Shown here one piece after another: positions 1 to 8,317 of a DNA stretch of 41,372 nucleotides. Below the pieces are notes generated by a model, which saw only the letters and a program-made list of their open reading frames with translations, was not told where the DNA came from and did not search any database. The stretch comes from Methanobacteriota archaeon. Lineage in GTDB: Archaea; Halobacteriota; Methanomicrobia; Methanomicrobiales; Methanomicrobiaceae. The position numbers were made by a program, and so were the translations under genes. Numbering within the stretch: the stretch's first letter is position 1; every line of letters begins with the position of its first letter. The stretch is taken from NCBI GenBank assembly GCA_023396365.1, contig JAEWWL010000070.1, positions 1 through 41,372 on the forward strand. Direction: 5' to 3'.

Positions 1-452
1 TGTCCGGGATCTGAGTGAATAAATGTTGCATCCTGAATCATACCTTTTTTGATTGAAAGACCCTTAACATCCAGCTGACGCTGTAATTCATTCCATAAAA
101 GAGCATCTTTACCTGATTTTGATAGTCTTTCACGAAACAGCCAGACAGTAGAACGATCCGGGATTTTTACGGGATAACCCAAAAATTGTCTGAAGGAAAT
201 CCTGTCATTAGCCTGTCTTTCAAGTTCAGGATCAGAGAGACCATGCCATTGCTGAAGGACAAGCATCTTAACCATTAGAACTTCATCCATATTCGGGCGA
301 CCTCCAATTTCAGTTTGGTTTGTATATAGTGCTTTGATGATTGGGCGGAATTGCTCCCAGTCAATCATCTTTTCGACTTCACCCAATCGATCTCCCAATT
401 CAGCAATATGCCTTTATTCATCTTTAATTGCAAAATTAGTAAACGTGCTCAT
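1..452 (-). pseudogene. IS5-family transposase, N-terminal part, interrupted by an in-frame stop
   Basis: Reading leftward from ATG at 452-450, the frame opens with MSTFTNFAIKDE, meets TAA at 416-414, and continues in the same frame as a normal IS5/DUF772-type transposase N-terminus. That part includes the segment WEQFRPIIKALY, a GGRPNMDEVLMVKMLVLQQW block and, near the window edge, QDATFIHSDPG, which contains the first Asp of the DDE triad. The stop probably replaces a Tyr codon (TAT to TAA), so the copy looks inactive unless translation starts further downstream. The 3' half is outside the window. It lies just past the 3' end of trmI and does not interrupt it. Confidence 0.75.
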
Positions 453-514
453 TGATTATTGATCAATTTATGAAAATAAAGTACTTTTGGTTTGGATGGG
501 TTTATCGAAATCCT
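1..514 (-). mobile_element. Partial IS5-like insertion sequence (5' end only)
   Basis: The block holds the upstream half of a transposase gene that runs off the left edge of the window. Its right boundary is inferred: a short AT-rich stretch (453-517) separates the transposase start from the stop codon of the neighbouring trmI gene at 518. The stretch 488-514 could contain the terminal inverted repeat, but the other end lies outside the window, so neither the inverted repeat nor a target duplication can be confirmed. Confidence 0.55.
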
Positions 515-517
515 CTT

Positions 518-1243
518 TTATTTTCTGCAGATTGTTATATAGCCTGTATGGCAGACACGTGTTGAGGGCCTTGTCCCCCTCTCTGTTCTCGATATCTCTC
601 TTTCGATAAGCTCGTGGCAGACGACCTCAGAAAAAAGCCCTTCTGCCGTATCCATCACACAAAATGTCTGCTCAAAAAACGGCGTGTATGTTGAAAGATA
701 GCCGCCGGACTTCAATAAGCTGTGGGCATGAATCACATGCTCTTTTTCAATCTGCATGTCAAGGTGAACAACATCATACTCGCCTGTTGCACTAAGAAAG
801 TCGCCTGCAATCACCTCAACATTCAAAAGCCCTGCATCTTCTATGTTTCTGCGGCAGATTTCTGCAAAATCCTCTCTTCGTTCATATGAGACGACCTTTT
901 CTGCAATACCTCCAAAAAATATTGATGCAACTGCGCTTCCTGTCCCTGCCTCCAAAACAATATCCTTTTTGTTCATTCCGGTGTACGCAATGACCATTCC
1001 GATGTCTTTTGGCGGCATCGGCGCACCTGTTCTTTTGGCATATGAATAATAATCCACAGGCCTTGGAACAATTACTTTAAAGGGCTTTTTAAGATGCGTA
1101 TATATCAGATCGCCTGACTTTAATCCTATTAAGTCAGAAAGCTTAAGAATTCCCTTGTCTGTTGAAAGCTCCTTATCGCAGGCTCTTGCAAAAAATTCAC
1201 GCTTCTCCCCTTTAAGAAGCACCCTGTCATTTTCTGAAATCAT
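518..1243 (-). CDS. trmI: tRNA (adenine-N1)-methyltransferase, TrmI family
   Basis: A 241-aa class I SAM-dependent methyltransferase of the TrmI/Gcd14 family, which makes m1A at positions 57/58 in the T-loop of archaeal tRNAs. The N-terminal third (about 1-60) is the small beta domain of the family. The conserved segment around residues 62-80 (VDYYSYAKRTGAPMPPKD) precedes the SAM-binding motif I, EAGTGSA, at 98-104, with acidic E121 after the second strand. LDMQ at 161-164 matches the LD motif near the catalytic pocket. Length is normal for the family. It leads into a minus-strand run of translation genes (NAC, PUA protein), 28 nt from NAC, and is probably cotranscribed with them. The insertion sequence lies immediately 3' but leaves the gene intact. 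Confidence 0.9.
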   Translation of the reverse strand: MISENDRVLLKGEKREFFARACDKELSTDKGILKLSDLIGLKSGDLIYTHLKKPFKVIVPRPVDYYSYAKRTGAPMPPKDIGMVIAYTGMNKKDIVLEAGTGSAVASIFFGGIAEKVVSYERREDFAEICRRNIEDAGLLNVEVIAGDFLSATGEYDVVHLDMQIEKEHVIHAHSLLKSGGYLSTYTPFFEQTFCVMDTAEGLFSEVVCHELIEREISRTERGTRPSTRVCHTGYITICRK

Positions 1244-1271
1244 AAAAGTGAAAATTTAAATTTTTGAATAT

Positions 1272-1607
1272 TCATTCTGAAAGCTTAATGATTGCTTCTG
1301 CAATGTCGCCGTTCGTCTCTTTTAAAGCACGCTTTGCATCATCTTCGGATACACCGGCCTGCTCTGCAACCATTTTGACATCATCGTCCGGGATTACTGC
1401 TTCTGCGGGCTCAAAGACAGGTGTTCCCTGAACCTGGTATGTTGTTGTTCCCTGCATTGTTGTAATCACAAACTCTGCATCCTTAAAAACATAATTTCCT
1501 TTCTTTGTGTAGACAACGACACTCTCGACATCCTCAATCTCTTCCATCTTCATGCCGAGCTTTTTCATCATCTGCTTCATCTGTTTAGGGTTTACTCCCG
1601 GAATCAT
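1272..1607 (-). CDS. nac: Nascent polypeptide-associated complex protein (archaeal NAC)
   Basis: A 111-aa homodimeric ribosome-associated chaperone that shields nascent chains at the tunnel exit. The Met/Lys-rich N-terminus (NPKQMKQMMKKLGMKMEEI) is typical of archaeal NAC. Residues about 20-70 form the NAC beta-barrel, with the segment VVVYTKKGNYVFKDAEFVI. The C-terminus, about 75-111 (VKMVAEQAGVSEDDAKRALKETNGD), is a UBA domain. It follows the PUA gene by 6 nt, which suggests cotranscription with the PUA and DHH genes upstream. Confidence 0.95.
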   Translation of the reverse strand: MIPGVNPKQMKQMMKKLGMKMEEIEDVESVVVYTKKGNYVFKDAEFVITTMQGTTTYQVQGTPVFEPAEAVIPDDDVKMVAEQAGVSEDDAKRALKETNGDIAEAIIKLSE

Positions 1608-1613
1608 TTCATA

Positions 1614-2111
1614 TCAACTCCCTTTTCTAATTTGTACTGCTACACCGTAATTAAATGCAGTCATTTCCTCTGCTGATAATAAAGCGCTGCCTGTTGAAAG
1701 AAGACCTCCGCTCTCATCGCATACCAAGACCTCGTCGCCTGCACGAATCTGAGGATCGGCTGAGATTACATGCTTTGCCATGGCATTTTTGCCCTGCGCA
1801 ATAAACTCTTTTACCTCATCTTTTATTGTCACTCTGTAAGCGGGCGCAGGAAGACAGTTGTAAAGACGCATCGCTCCTGACTGGCTCAGTGTGAGCCTTC
1901 CGTCATTTGCCCGGACAGTTGCAATCCTGTCTTTTCCAAGCATTACATACCGGACTCTCTTCGTCGATGAGAGCTTAAACTCACACTCATCAGCAAAGAG
2001 GCCTTCTCCTGCGCCTTTTCCAAACTGGAAATCGGCTATTGTTCTAACACGCCTTAAGTGACTGTTCTTTAAGGATTCTGTTGACACTCTCTGCAAACCC
2101 CTCTTCAACAC
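1614..2111 (-). CDS. PUA domain RNA-binding protein
   Basis: A 165-aa archaeal protein with a pre-PUA region (LRRVRTIADFQFGKGAGEGLF, about 18-38) followed by a C-terminal PUA domain (about 85-160; AMAKHVISADPQIRAGDEVLV is the PUA signature). PUA domains bind structured RNA, usually tRNA or rRNA. The protein is widespread in Euryarchaeota and probably acts in RNA modification or translation, but its substrate cannot be read from sequence. The frame opens at GTG 2111, overlapping the DHH gene by 68 nt. GTG at 2084 (VSTESLKNSH) is preceded by a GAGG-like site and is an equally good or better start, which would shorten the overlap to 41 nt. Confidence 0.8.
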   Translation of the reverse strand: MLKRGLQRVSTESLKNSHLRRVRTIADFQFGKGAGEGLFADECEFKLSSTKRVRYVMLGKDRIATVRANDGRLTLSQSGAMRLYNCLPAPAYRVTIKDEVKEFIAQGKNAMAKHVISADPQIRAGDEVLVCDESGGLLSTGSALLSAEEMTAFNYGVAVQIRKGS

Positions 2112-3432
2112 TTCTGGATATATATGCGCCTGCCGCTATCTTATGCCCTCCGCCTGCACCGCCGACTTTTTCGGATGCCTCTAAAAGGGCAGCCTGAAGA
2201 TCAATTCCTGATGCAACCATCCTCTCATTTGTCCTCATTGAAATTTTTACAAGCTCGGGATCGTCAGGGAGATAGCACAGAATCATTATCGGAAGCTTCC
2301 AGTTTAACTTTGATAGAGCCATTCCCGCACCGATTCCGACAATCGTATCCGGGAATCTGTCCTCAACATGAAGGTACTGCATGTGAGAGAGTTCATTTAC
2401 ACCCTTGTCAAGAATGTACTCCATCATCTCACGGATTACTGATCTGTGATGCCTGAGCATATCCTCTGCTTCACGGTATGCCTCACCCCTGTCGCCGCAG
2501 CAGACAAGGCTTCCTGTTTTGGGCTTTACCCATCTTCCACAGGCGTTGAGCATTGTTGCATATTCGGATGCGTTTCTAAGAGGCGTGTATTTTTTCTCAT
2601 CTGGAAATATGTAGTGCTCGGCGCGAAGCCTGTCTGTTGACTCTCCGGCGCCGTGAAGCCGAAGGGCAAGCCTTCCGATGATGCTTCGCCTCTCTTCAGG
2701 CGACAGGTCTTCCCAGACACGCCATTTGCCGTTTTTTTTCCTGAGATCAATTCCTGCATCGCATTCAATAAGCCTCTGTGCATTGTGCGGATTGTTTGTG
2801 ATTCCGGATACGAATGGATCATCAGAGAATGAAAGACAGAGGTGAAGCGGTCTTGTTGAAATGCCGTAGCAGTTTAGATCGTCTGATACCACCTCGACAT
2901 TTCCATAGCTTATGCCGTCATCGACAATCTTTCTTGCAGGGCCGACAAGTGCGCAGTTTTCCCTTGCCATCATGTCGCCGACGTTTCCGATTACCGCAAG
3001 CTTTGCAAGGTCAATATTATAGTCATCAGTCTCTTTTGCAACAAGGTATCCTGTTCCGGCAGCAGAGAGCTTTTCATAGCCGTATTTAAGTCCGTTTACC
3101 TGAACATATGGCGTAACTGTATCCTGGGTTATGTGATGGTCTATAATTAAAACCTCATTTTCGGAGATATTTCTCTCTTCAAGAAGATTCTGCTGTCCAG
3201 CTCCCAAGTCGATGAAGATTTTTAAGCTGTCATCATCCGGCACATACTTCATTGTCATCGGCTCAAGCTGCCTGACAAATACAGATTTCAGCTCTATTCC
3301 GCATCTTGAAACTGCCTGGCGCATTATTGCCTCGCTTGCAATGCCGTCAGCGTCTATGTGTGAAATTATTGTGACTGATTCGGCATCCTTTATGATTTCG
3401 GCAGCTTCTGATATATCCTGTTGAAAACCCAT
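2044..3432 (-). CDS. DHH/DHHA1 phosphoesterase, archaeal RecJ-like (GAN-type) exonuclease
   Basis: A 462-aa protein from ATG at 3432 (MGFQQDISEAAEIIK). A longer in-frame extension to 3501 is hydrophobic, not conserved in kind and probably untranslated. Motifs of the DHH superfamily are in order: SHIDADGIAS (motif I), IDLGAG, the diagnostic IDHHITQD (motif III), GNVGDMMARE, and a C-terminal DHHA1 domain with the glycine-rich GGAGGGHKIAAGAYIS. The family degrades single-stranded DNA or RNA with Mn2+, and archaeal members associate with GINS at the replication fork. Relation to a particular subgroup (GAN versus nanoRNase-like) is inferred. The 3' end overlaps the PUA gene. Confidence 0.85.
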   Translation of the reverse strand: MGFQQDISEAAEIIKDAESVTIISHIDADGIASEAIMRQAVSRCGIELKSVFVRQLEPMTMKYVPDDDSLKIFIDLGAGQQNLLEERNISENEVLIIDHHITQDTVTPYVQVNGLKYGYEKLSAAGTGYLVAKETDDYNIDLAKLAVIGNVGDMMARENCALVGPARKIVDDGISYGNVEVVSDDLNCYGISTRPLHLCLSFSDDPFVSGITNNPHNAQRLIECDAGIDLRKKNGKWRVWEDLSPEERRSIIGRLALRLHGAGESTDRLRAEHYIFPDEKKYTPLRNASEYATMLNACGRWVKPKTGSLVCCGDRGEAYREAEDMLRHHRSVIREMMEYILDKGVNELSHMQYLHVEDRFPDTIVGIGAGMALSKLNWKLPIMILCYLPDDPELVKISMRTNERMVASGIDLQAALLEASEKVGGAGGGHKIAAGAYISRSVEEGFAESVNRILKEQSLKAC

Positions 3433-3615
3433 CTGTATAATAATGGAATTTATGAACAGAAAAATAATGACATTGTCTAAAAAAACCATCAGAAAATACA
3501 AAAATTATCCGCTCTCAGATAATTTAATCATCAAAAGGCAGAATAAATTTTCATTCATTTAAAAAAAAGATTAAGGGCAGAAAGAATAAAAAAATCCGGG
3601 GGAGATTTAAAAAAA

Positions 3616-5016
3616 ATGGATTTACAAGAGTTGAAAAAGTTTCAGAAAACCGGCATTATAAACCCAAAACGTATGAGGGCTGTTGACATAAACGCAATGG
3701 AGCTTGGTGTATCAGCTGCGGCATTAATGGAGAGTGCGGGAAAATCCCTTGCTCTTTGTGTTTTAAAAGAGAGCCCATCTGAAATTTTAGTTCTCTGCGG
3801 AAGCGGAAACAACGGCGGAGACGGGTTTACTGCCGCAAGATACCTTTGCAGGTCAGCTGATGTTCATGTAATCTATCCTGCATTTGCGTCGTACACAAAA
3901 GAGAGCACAGACAATCTACATGCTCTTTATCATTGCGGCGCTTACCTGCATCCAATAAGATGCCAGTCTGATGTATCAGAAATCTCCTCTCTTTTTGATT
4001 CGGCAGACTGCATCGTTGACGCAATCCTTGGCACCGGCGGCTACGGCACGCTAAAAGAGCCATACATTACTATGGTGCAGCTTGCAAACGCATCTTCTGC
4101 AAAGATAATCTCGGCAGATATTCCGACATCCGGAATTCATGCTGATGCAATCGCTGCATTTCACCGGCCAAAGGCTTTTGGCTCTGATGTCTTTGACATA
4201 GGCATTCCTTTTGAGGCCGAGGTTTTTACAGGCAAAGGCGACCTTACGCTTATTCCAAAGAAGAGTGGCGATGCGCATAAAGGAAAGGGAGGAAGTGTTC
4301 TTGTTGTCGGCGGAGGGCCTTATCAGGGTGCGCCTTACTTAGCCGCCCTTTCGGCACTAAGAGCCGGTGCTGATATTGTCCGGGTTGCAACGCCTAATCT
4401 CATGCAGTATCCTGATCTTATAGTTGAAAAGCTAAACGGCGAAAGAATCACCAAAGAGCATACTGAAACAATTATCCGGCTTTTGAAAAAATCAGACTCT
4501 GCTGTCTTTGGCTGCGGTCTTGGCGGGGAAAGCCATGATGTGATAAGAGAGGCGGGCGCCTATTGCAAAAAGGCAGTCTTTGATGCAGATTCATTAAGGC
4601 TGCCTCTTCCTGCCGCTCCCGAGTCTTTATACACGCCTCATGCAGGAGAGTTTGAGAGAATATCGGGTGCAAAGCCCCCTCAGTCCCTGCATGACAGGGC
4701 AGTTGTGCTCTCTGAGTTTGCACAGAAAAACGGCGGTGTATTTCTCCTGAAGGGGCCAACAGATGTTATAACAGACGGGGATTGTGTCCGCTTCAACAGG
4801 AGCGGCTCGCCGGCAATGACAAAAGGCGGAACAGGGGATGTTCTTGCAGGCATCTGCGGAGCGCTTATGTGCAGACTTTCTGCATTTGACTCCGCATGCA
4901 TTGCCGCATATGTAAACGGCTGCGCCGGTGAGAGTGCGGCAGAAGCATATGGCGATGGTATTTCGGCAGGAGATATAATTGAGAGAATTGCAAAGATATT
5001 GTATACAGAGGTCTAA
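3616..5016 (+). CDS. nnr: Bifunctional NAD(P)H-hydrate epimerase / ADP-dependent NAD(P)H-hydrate dehydratase
   Basis: A 466-aa fused repair enzyme that converts hydrated, damaged NADH and NADPH back to the active cofactors. The N-terminal YjeF_N epimerase domain (about 18-210) has CGSGNNGGDGF (61-71). The C-terminal ribokinase-fold dehydratase (about 215-466) has GGSVLVVGGGPYQGAP, HAGEFERISG (from H342) and the nucleotide-binding GGTGDVLAG (403-411). The length matches the E. coli-type two-domain fusion. The ATG is preceded by GGGGGAGA about 11 nt upstream. MoaC follows after 21 nt, so the two are probably one operon. It diverges from the DHH gene. Confidence 0.93.
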   Translation: MDLQELKKFQKTGIINPKRMRAVDINAMELGVSAAALMESAGKSLALCVLKESPSEILVLCGSGNNGGDGFTAARYLCRSADVHVIYPAFASYTKESTDNLHALYHCGAYLHPIRCQSDVSEISSLFDSADCIVDAILGTGGYGTLKEPYITMVQLANASSAKIISADIPTSGIHADAIAAFHRPKAFGSDVFDIGIPFEAEVFTGKGDLTLIPKKSGDAHKGKGGSVLVVGGGPYQGAPYLAALSALRAGADIVRVATPNLMQYPDLIVEKLNGERITKEHTETIIRLLKKSDSAVFGCGLGGESHDVIREAGAYCKKAVFDADSLRLPLPAAPESLYTPHAGEFERISGAKPPQSLHDRAVVLSEFAQKNGGVFLLKGPTDVITDGDCVRFNRSGSPAMTKGGTGDVLAGICGALMCRLSAFDSACIAAYVNGCAGESAAEAYGDGISAGDIIERIAKILYTEV

Positions 5017-5037
5017 AAATTAAGGAGGAGAAAAAAA

Positions 5038-5508
5038 TTGGCTGAATTTACACATATAAAAGATGATAAGGCATACATGGTTGATGTGACAGAAAAACCC
5101 GATGTTGGAAGAACTGCCGTTGCATCAGGGCGTATTTATCTTCGTGAAGAGACACTCTGCGAGATTAGAAAAGGAGAGTCTCTTAAAGGAAATGTTCTTG
5201 CAACAGCAAGGGTTGCGGCTGTAATGGGCGTTAAAAAAACATCTGATCTGATTCCTATGTGCCACCCGCTTCCTATCGGCGGTGTTAATGTTGATTTCGA
5301 AGACGGCGGCGATGAAAATTTTATAGAGGCCAGATGCACAGTCAAAACATACGGAAAAACCGGAGTTGAGATGGAGGCGCTTGCTGGTGTTTCAGTTGCG
5401 CTTCTTACAATCTGGGATATGGTAAAGTCAGCAGAAAAAGATGAAAACGGCCAGTATCCCGAGACCGGCATTGAGGATATCCACGTCATAAAAAAAGAGA
5501 AGCATTAA
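5038..5508 (+). CDS. moaC: Cyclic pyranopterin monophosphate synthase MoaC
   Basis: A 156-aa molybdenum/tungsten cofactor enzyme that converts the 3',8-cyclic GTP derivative made by MoaA into cyclic pyranopterin monophosphate. Conserved blocks are present: MVDVTEKPDVGRTAVASG near the N-terminus, SDLIPMCHPLPIGGV (active site), and TGVEMEALAGVSVALLTIWDM at the C-terminus. The start is TTG at 5038, chosen because a strong AAGGAGGAG site lies 6-14 nt upstream and the alignment blocks begin close to it. The cofactor serves formylmethanofuran and formate dehydrogenases in methanogens. It follows the NAD(P)H-hydrate repair gene in the same orientation. Confidence 0.93.
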   Translation: MAEFTHIKDDKAYMVDVTEKPDVGRTAVASGRIYLREETLCEIRKGESLKGNVLATARVAAVMGVKKTSDLIPMCHPLPIGGVNVDFEDGGDENFIEARCTVKTYGKTGVEMEALAGVSVALLTIWDMVKSAEKDENGQYPETGIEDIHVIKKEKH

Positions 5509-5685
5509 AAAAATTCTCTGAAGACTAAAAAATTTAAAAAAAAAGAATTAAAAAAATTATTGAAAATGAAATTAATTCTAAAAATTAAAAATAATTAAAA
5601 ATCCAAAAAAAAAAAATTAACTGTAAAAATCAGAAAAAATAAAAAAAATACGGGGCATGAAAATCACTGCCTTACAAAAACCTTT

Positions 5686-5796
5686 TTTTTATTAAAGATT
5701 CAATATGTAAAGAACCTCAGGGACAGCTGTCCCTTTTGGTTGAAAAAGGAATGTGGCCCAGGAACATATTTGGGCTGAACCTTTCAGGTGAAAACC
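5686..5796 (+). promoter_or_regulatory. Promoter and structured leader of the rpl15e superoperon
   Basis: A TATA-like AT stretch (about 5689-5700, TTTATTAAAG) lies some 25 nt before a perfect 16-bp palindrome at 5719-5734 (AGGGACAGCTGTCCCT), so the transcript may begin at this hairpin. A second potential stem follows: GGCCCA (5755-5760) with TGGGCT (5771-5776), around a 10-nt loop. Then comes the ribosome site GGTGA just before ATG 5797. The upstream 5509-5685 is almost pure A/T with no gene visible. Promoter position is inferred; the palindrome is read directly. Confidence 0.5.
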
Positions 5797-6387
5797 ATGT
5801 CAAAATCAATGTACAGCTATGTCCGCGATGCATGGAAATGCCCGGACGAAACCGAAGTAAAAAGCCTTCTCTGGCACCGTATGCAGGGATGGAGAAGGGA
5901 AGGAAGCATAGTCCGTATCGAAAGACCGACAAGAATTGATCGTGCAAGAAGCCTTGGATATCGTGCAAAGCAGGGTATCATTGTTGTGCGTGTCAAGGTC
6001 CGCCGCGGAGGACTCAGAGCCTCAAGATATGTACGCGGACGCCGCACAGCCCGCATGGGCATGCGCCGCAAAACCATGGGAAAGAGCATCCAGAGAATTG
6101 CAGAAGAGCGTGCATCACGCAAATATGTCAACATGGAAGCTTTAAACTCCTACTGGGTAGGCGAGGACGGAAGGTCAAAGTGGTACGAGGTTATCCTTGT
6201 AGACGGACACCACCCGGCAATTAAAAGCGACTCACACCTCTCATGGATGTCAAGTCCAAAGCACAGAGGCCGTGCAGAGCGCGGACTTACCAGTGCAGGT
6301 GTTAAAGGCCGCGGTATGAGCAGTAAAGGCAAGGGAACAGAGCATACACGCCCAAGCATCCGCTCAAACCAGAACAGAGGAAAATAA
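5797..6387 (+). CDS. rpl15e: 50S ribosomal protein L15e
   Basis: A 196-aa archaeal/eukaryotic-specific large-subunit protein. Start ATG 5797 (MSKSMYSYVRDAWKCPDE) gives the classic N-terminus; a GTG 9 nt earlier is unnecessary. The highly basic core RRGGLRASRYVRGRRTARMGM and the C-terminal HRGRAERGLTSAGVKGRGM are characteristic. It opens the archaeal superoperon that links ribosome, RNase P, proteasome and rRNA-maturation genes, and is followed 30 nt later by rnp3. The leader carries two potential hairpins, which could allow autoregulation by L15e (inference). Confidence 0.97.
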   Translation: MSKSMYSYVRDAWKCPDETEVKSLLWHRMQGWRREGSIVRIERPTRIDRARSLGYRAKQGIIVVRVKVRRGGLRASRYVRGRRTARMGMRRKTMGKSIQRIAEERASRKYVNMEALNSYWVGEDGRSKWYEVILVDGHHPAIKSDSHLSWMSSPKHRGRAERGLTSAGVKGRGMSSKGKGTEHTRPSIRSNQNRGK

Positions 6388-6417
6388 TTTTCTTCTTTTT
6401 TTCTATAACTATATACG

Positions 6418-7059
6418 ATGGTATTTTCCGACGCCTGCGTTTTTGTGTATCCGGCAGGCAACACTTCTATTAGAAGAATGGCCCTTGAAGCGAAGCATCT
6501 TGGGATAGAAAGGATTGTATGTGCAGGAGCAGTCAGCACCGGTGAATTTTATGGTGTCCGGACAGTTTCAGGCGCACTGTTACGCCCGTCGGATTTCCGC
6601 GACTTTACAGCACTTATAAAAAAAGCAGGAAAAAGAGATCTTGTAATAGCCTGCGCAGGAGATGCCGGTTTAAACCGCTCCCTTATCTCTTCAGGCAGAA
6701 TAGACATACTCCGCGGCATTGAAAATGCGCCTAAGAAAGCATTTGATGATGTATGTGCTGTAAATGCGGCACAAAAAGGAGTTGCGGTTGATATTTCCCT
6801 GTCCTCTGTTGTCAAAAAGAGAGGGATACAGCGTCAGAAGGCCCTTATCTCCTTTGCGGAGATTATGAAATTCCACAGAAAATACGGATTTACAGTTACC
6901 ATCTCTTCAGGCGCATGCTCATATACAGATCTTATGTCGGCAAGGGAAGCTGCAAACATCTGCAGCCTTTTTGGAATGGAAAAAGATGAGGTTATATCTG
7001 CACTAAATGGTGTGGACACCCTCTTAAATCCATATAATCCTGCAGAGGTGATTTTGTAG
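6418..7059 (+). CDS. rnp3: Ribonuclease P protein component 3 (Rpp30)
   Basis: A 213-aa TIM-barrel-like protein subunit of archaeal RNase P, which removes 5' leaders from pre-tRNA. It pairs with the Pop5 subunit encoded next to it. Family features are the N-terminal SDACVFVYPAGN, the central DVCAVNAAQKGVAVDISLSSVV segment, and the C-terminal EVISALNGVDTLLNPYN. The start ATG 6418 lies after an AT-rich spacer without a strong ribosome site. The stop TAG is immediately followed by the ATG of rnp2, so the two are translationally coupled. Confidence 0.92.
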   Translation: MVFSDACVFVYPAGNTSIRRMALEAKHLGIERIVCAGAVSTGEFYGVRTVSGALLRPSDFRDFTALIKKAGKRDLVIACAGDAGLNRSLISSGRIDILRGIENAPKKAFDDVCAVNAAQKGVAVDISLSSVVKKRGIQRQKALISFAEIMKFHRKYGFTVTISSGACSYTDLMSAREAANICSLFGMEKDEVISALNGVDTLLNPYNPAEVIL

Positions 7060-7542
7060 ATGAAGCCGCTTCCGCCGACACTTAGGCCGGATAAAAGATA
7101 TGTCCTTTCAAAAATAGTCCCTGCCGGCTTTGAGCCTGAAGGAAAAGACCTGTATTATGCAGTATATGATGCGGCAGTCAGTCTTTACGGCGACTGCGGT
7201 GCGGCAGAGATGAGCATGAGCGTTGTCTATTCCGCATCAGGCTATGTCATTATGAGATGCAGCAGAGGTTTTGAGGAAAAACTTGAGACCGCGGCAAGAA
7301 TGGTATTTCGCATCAGCGGCACTGACTGTGCACTGCACTGCAAAGCATCATCAGGGACGATTGCCGCACTGAAAAGAAAAATTCCCCCGTCAGCCTCTTA
7401 TGAAATAACAGCGGATATTAAAATCGGAGATAATTCCTATTCTGTCTGTCCTGTTTCACAGGAAAAGGTTGATTTATATAAAGAGGGAATTAAACACCAA
7501 GATACATTGTATTTTACCAGAGAAGATCTCGAGGAACAATAA
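7060..7542 (+). CDS. rnp2: Ribonuclease P protein component 2 (Pop5/Rpp14)
   Basis: A 160-aa RNase P subunit that forms a heterotetramer with Rpp30 and activates the catalytic RNA. The N-terminus LPPTLRPDKRYVLSKI and the central GDCGAAEMSMSVVYSASGYVIMRCSRG are typical of the Pop5 RRM-like fold. The roughly 30-residue C-terminal region beyond the core (ITADIKIGDNSY onward) is less conserved. The start directly abuts the rnp3 stop, and the end overlaps psmA as TAATG. Confidence 0.9.
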   Translation: MKPLPPTLRPDKRYVLSKIVPAGFEPEGKDLYYAVYDAAVSLYGDCGAAEMSMSVVYSASGYVIMRCSRGFEEKLETAARMVFRISGTDCALHCKASSGTIAALKRKIPPSASYEITADIKIGDNSYSVCPVSQEKVDLYKEGIKHQDTLYFTREDLEEQ

Positions 7543-8306
7543 TGCAGCCAATGAATGCTCAAATGGGAGGATATGACAGGGCTATTACTGTTTTCAGCCC
7601 TGACGGACGCCTTTACCAGGTGGAATATGCACGTGAGGCGGTCAAGAGAGGAACAACTGCGGTCGGCATAAAATGCACAGACGGCGTTGTTTTAATTGTC
7701 GACAAGCGTGTGAGCTCCAGACTTCTGGAGCAGTCTTCGATTGAGAAGATCTTTAAGATAGATGAGCATATCGCCGTTGCCTCTTCCGGCCTTGTAGGAG
7801 ATGCAAGGGCGCTTGTTGACAGGGCAAGAGTTGAAAGTCAGATAAACCGTGTCTCTTATAATGAGGCTATTGATATTGAAACACTTTCAAAAAAGCTCTG
7901 TGATCATATGCAGACACTGACACAGTTCGGCGGTGCAAGGCCCTATGGGACAGCACTTTTAATCGCCGGAATCAGTGATGAACAGACACGCCTTTTTGAG
8001 ACTGATCCTTCAGGCACACTTCTTGAATACAAGGCAACCGCAATAGGAACGGGACGCCCTGCTGTAATGAAGGTCTTTGAAGAGGATTACAGGGAGGATA
8101 TGGAAGTCGCCGAGGCAATCCCGATGGGGTTAAAAGCGCTTCATGCGGCAACCGAAGGCAAATTTGATGTCAACACTGTTGAAATCGGCGTGGTTCTTCT
8201 AAAAAATGCCCTGTTTAAAAAGATGAGCAAGGAAGAAGTAAAGGAATTTGTTGAGAAGTTTGAATCCGGGTATTCTGAACAGAATACTGAAAAAACTGAA
8301 GAGTAG
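7542..8306 (+). CDS. psmA: Proteasome alpha subunit
   Basis: A 254-aa alpha subunit of the 20S proteasome, forming the outer gating rings. The signature YDRAITVFSPDGRLYQVEYAREAVKRG is at residues 11-37, followed by GTTAVGIKC and conserved GLVGDARALVDRAR and YGTALLIAG segments. There is no catalytic N-terminal threonine, as expected for an alpha subunit. The C-terminus is acidic (EQNTEKTEE) rather than ending in the usual HbYX-accepting surface context. The start ATG overlaps the rnp2 stop (TAATG). SBDS follows after 11 nt. Confidence 0.97.
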   Translation: MQPMNAQMGGYDRAITVFSPDGRLYQVEYAREAVKRGTTAVGIKCTDGVVLIVDKRVSSRLLEQSSIEKIFKIDEHIAVASSGLVGDARALVDRARVESQINRVSYNEAIDIETLSKKLCDHMQTLTQFGGARPYGTALLIAGISDEQTRLFETDPSGTLLEYKATAIGTGRPAVMKVFEEDYREDMEVAEAIPMGLKALHAATEGKFDVNTVEIGVVLLKNALFKKMSKEEVKEFVEKFESGYSEQNTEKTEE

Positions 8307-8317
8307 GTGAAAGATCG

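Noticed and set aside
3433..3501. Signal-like hydrophobic N-terminus of the DHH protein
   Set aside because: RecJ-like enzymes are cytoplasmic and the domain begins at MGFQQD; the extra residues come from AT-rich upstream DNA read in frame.
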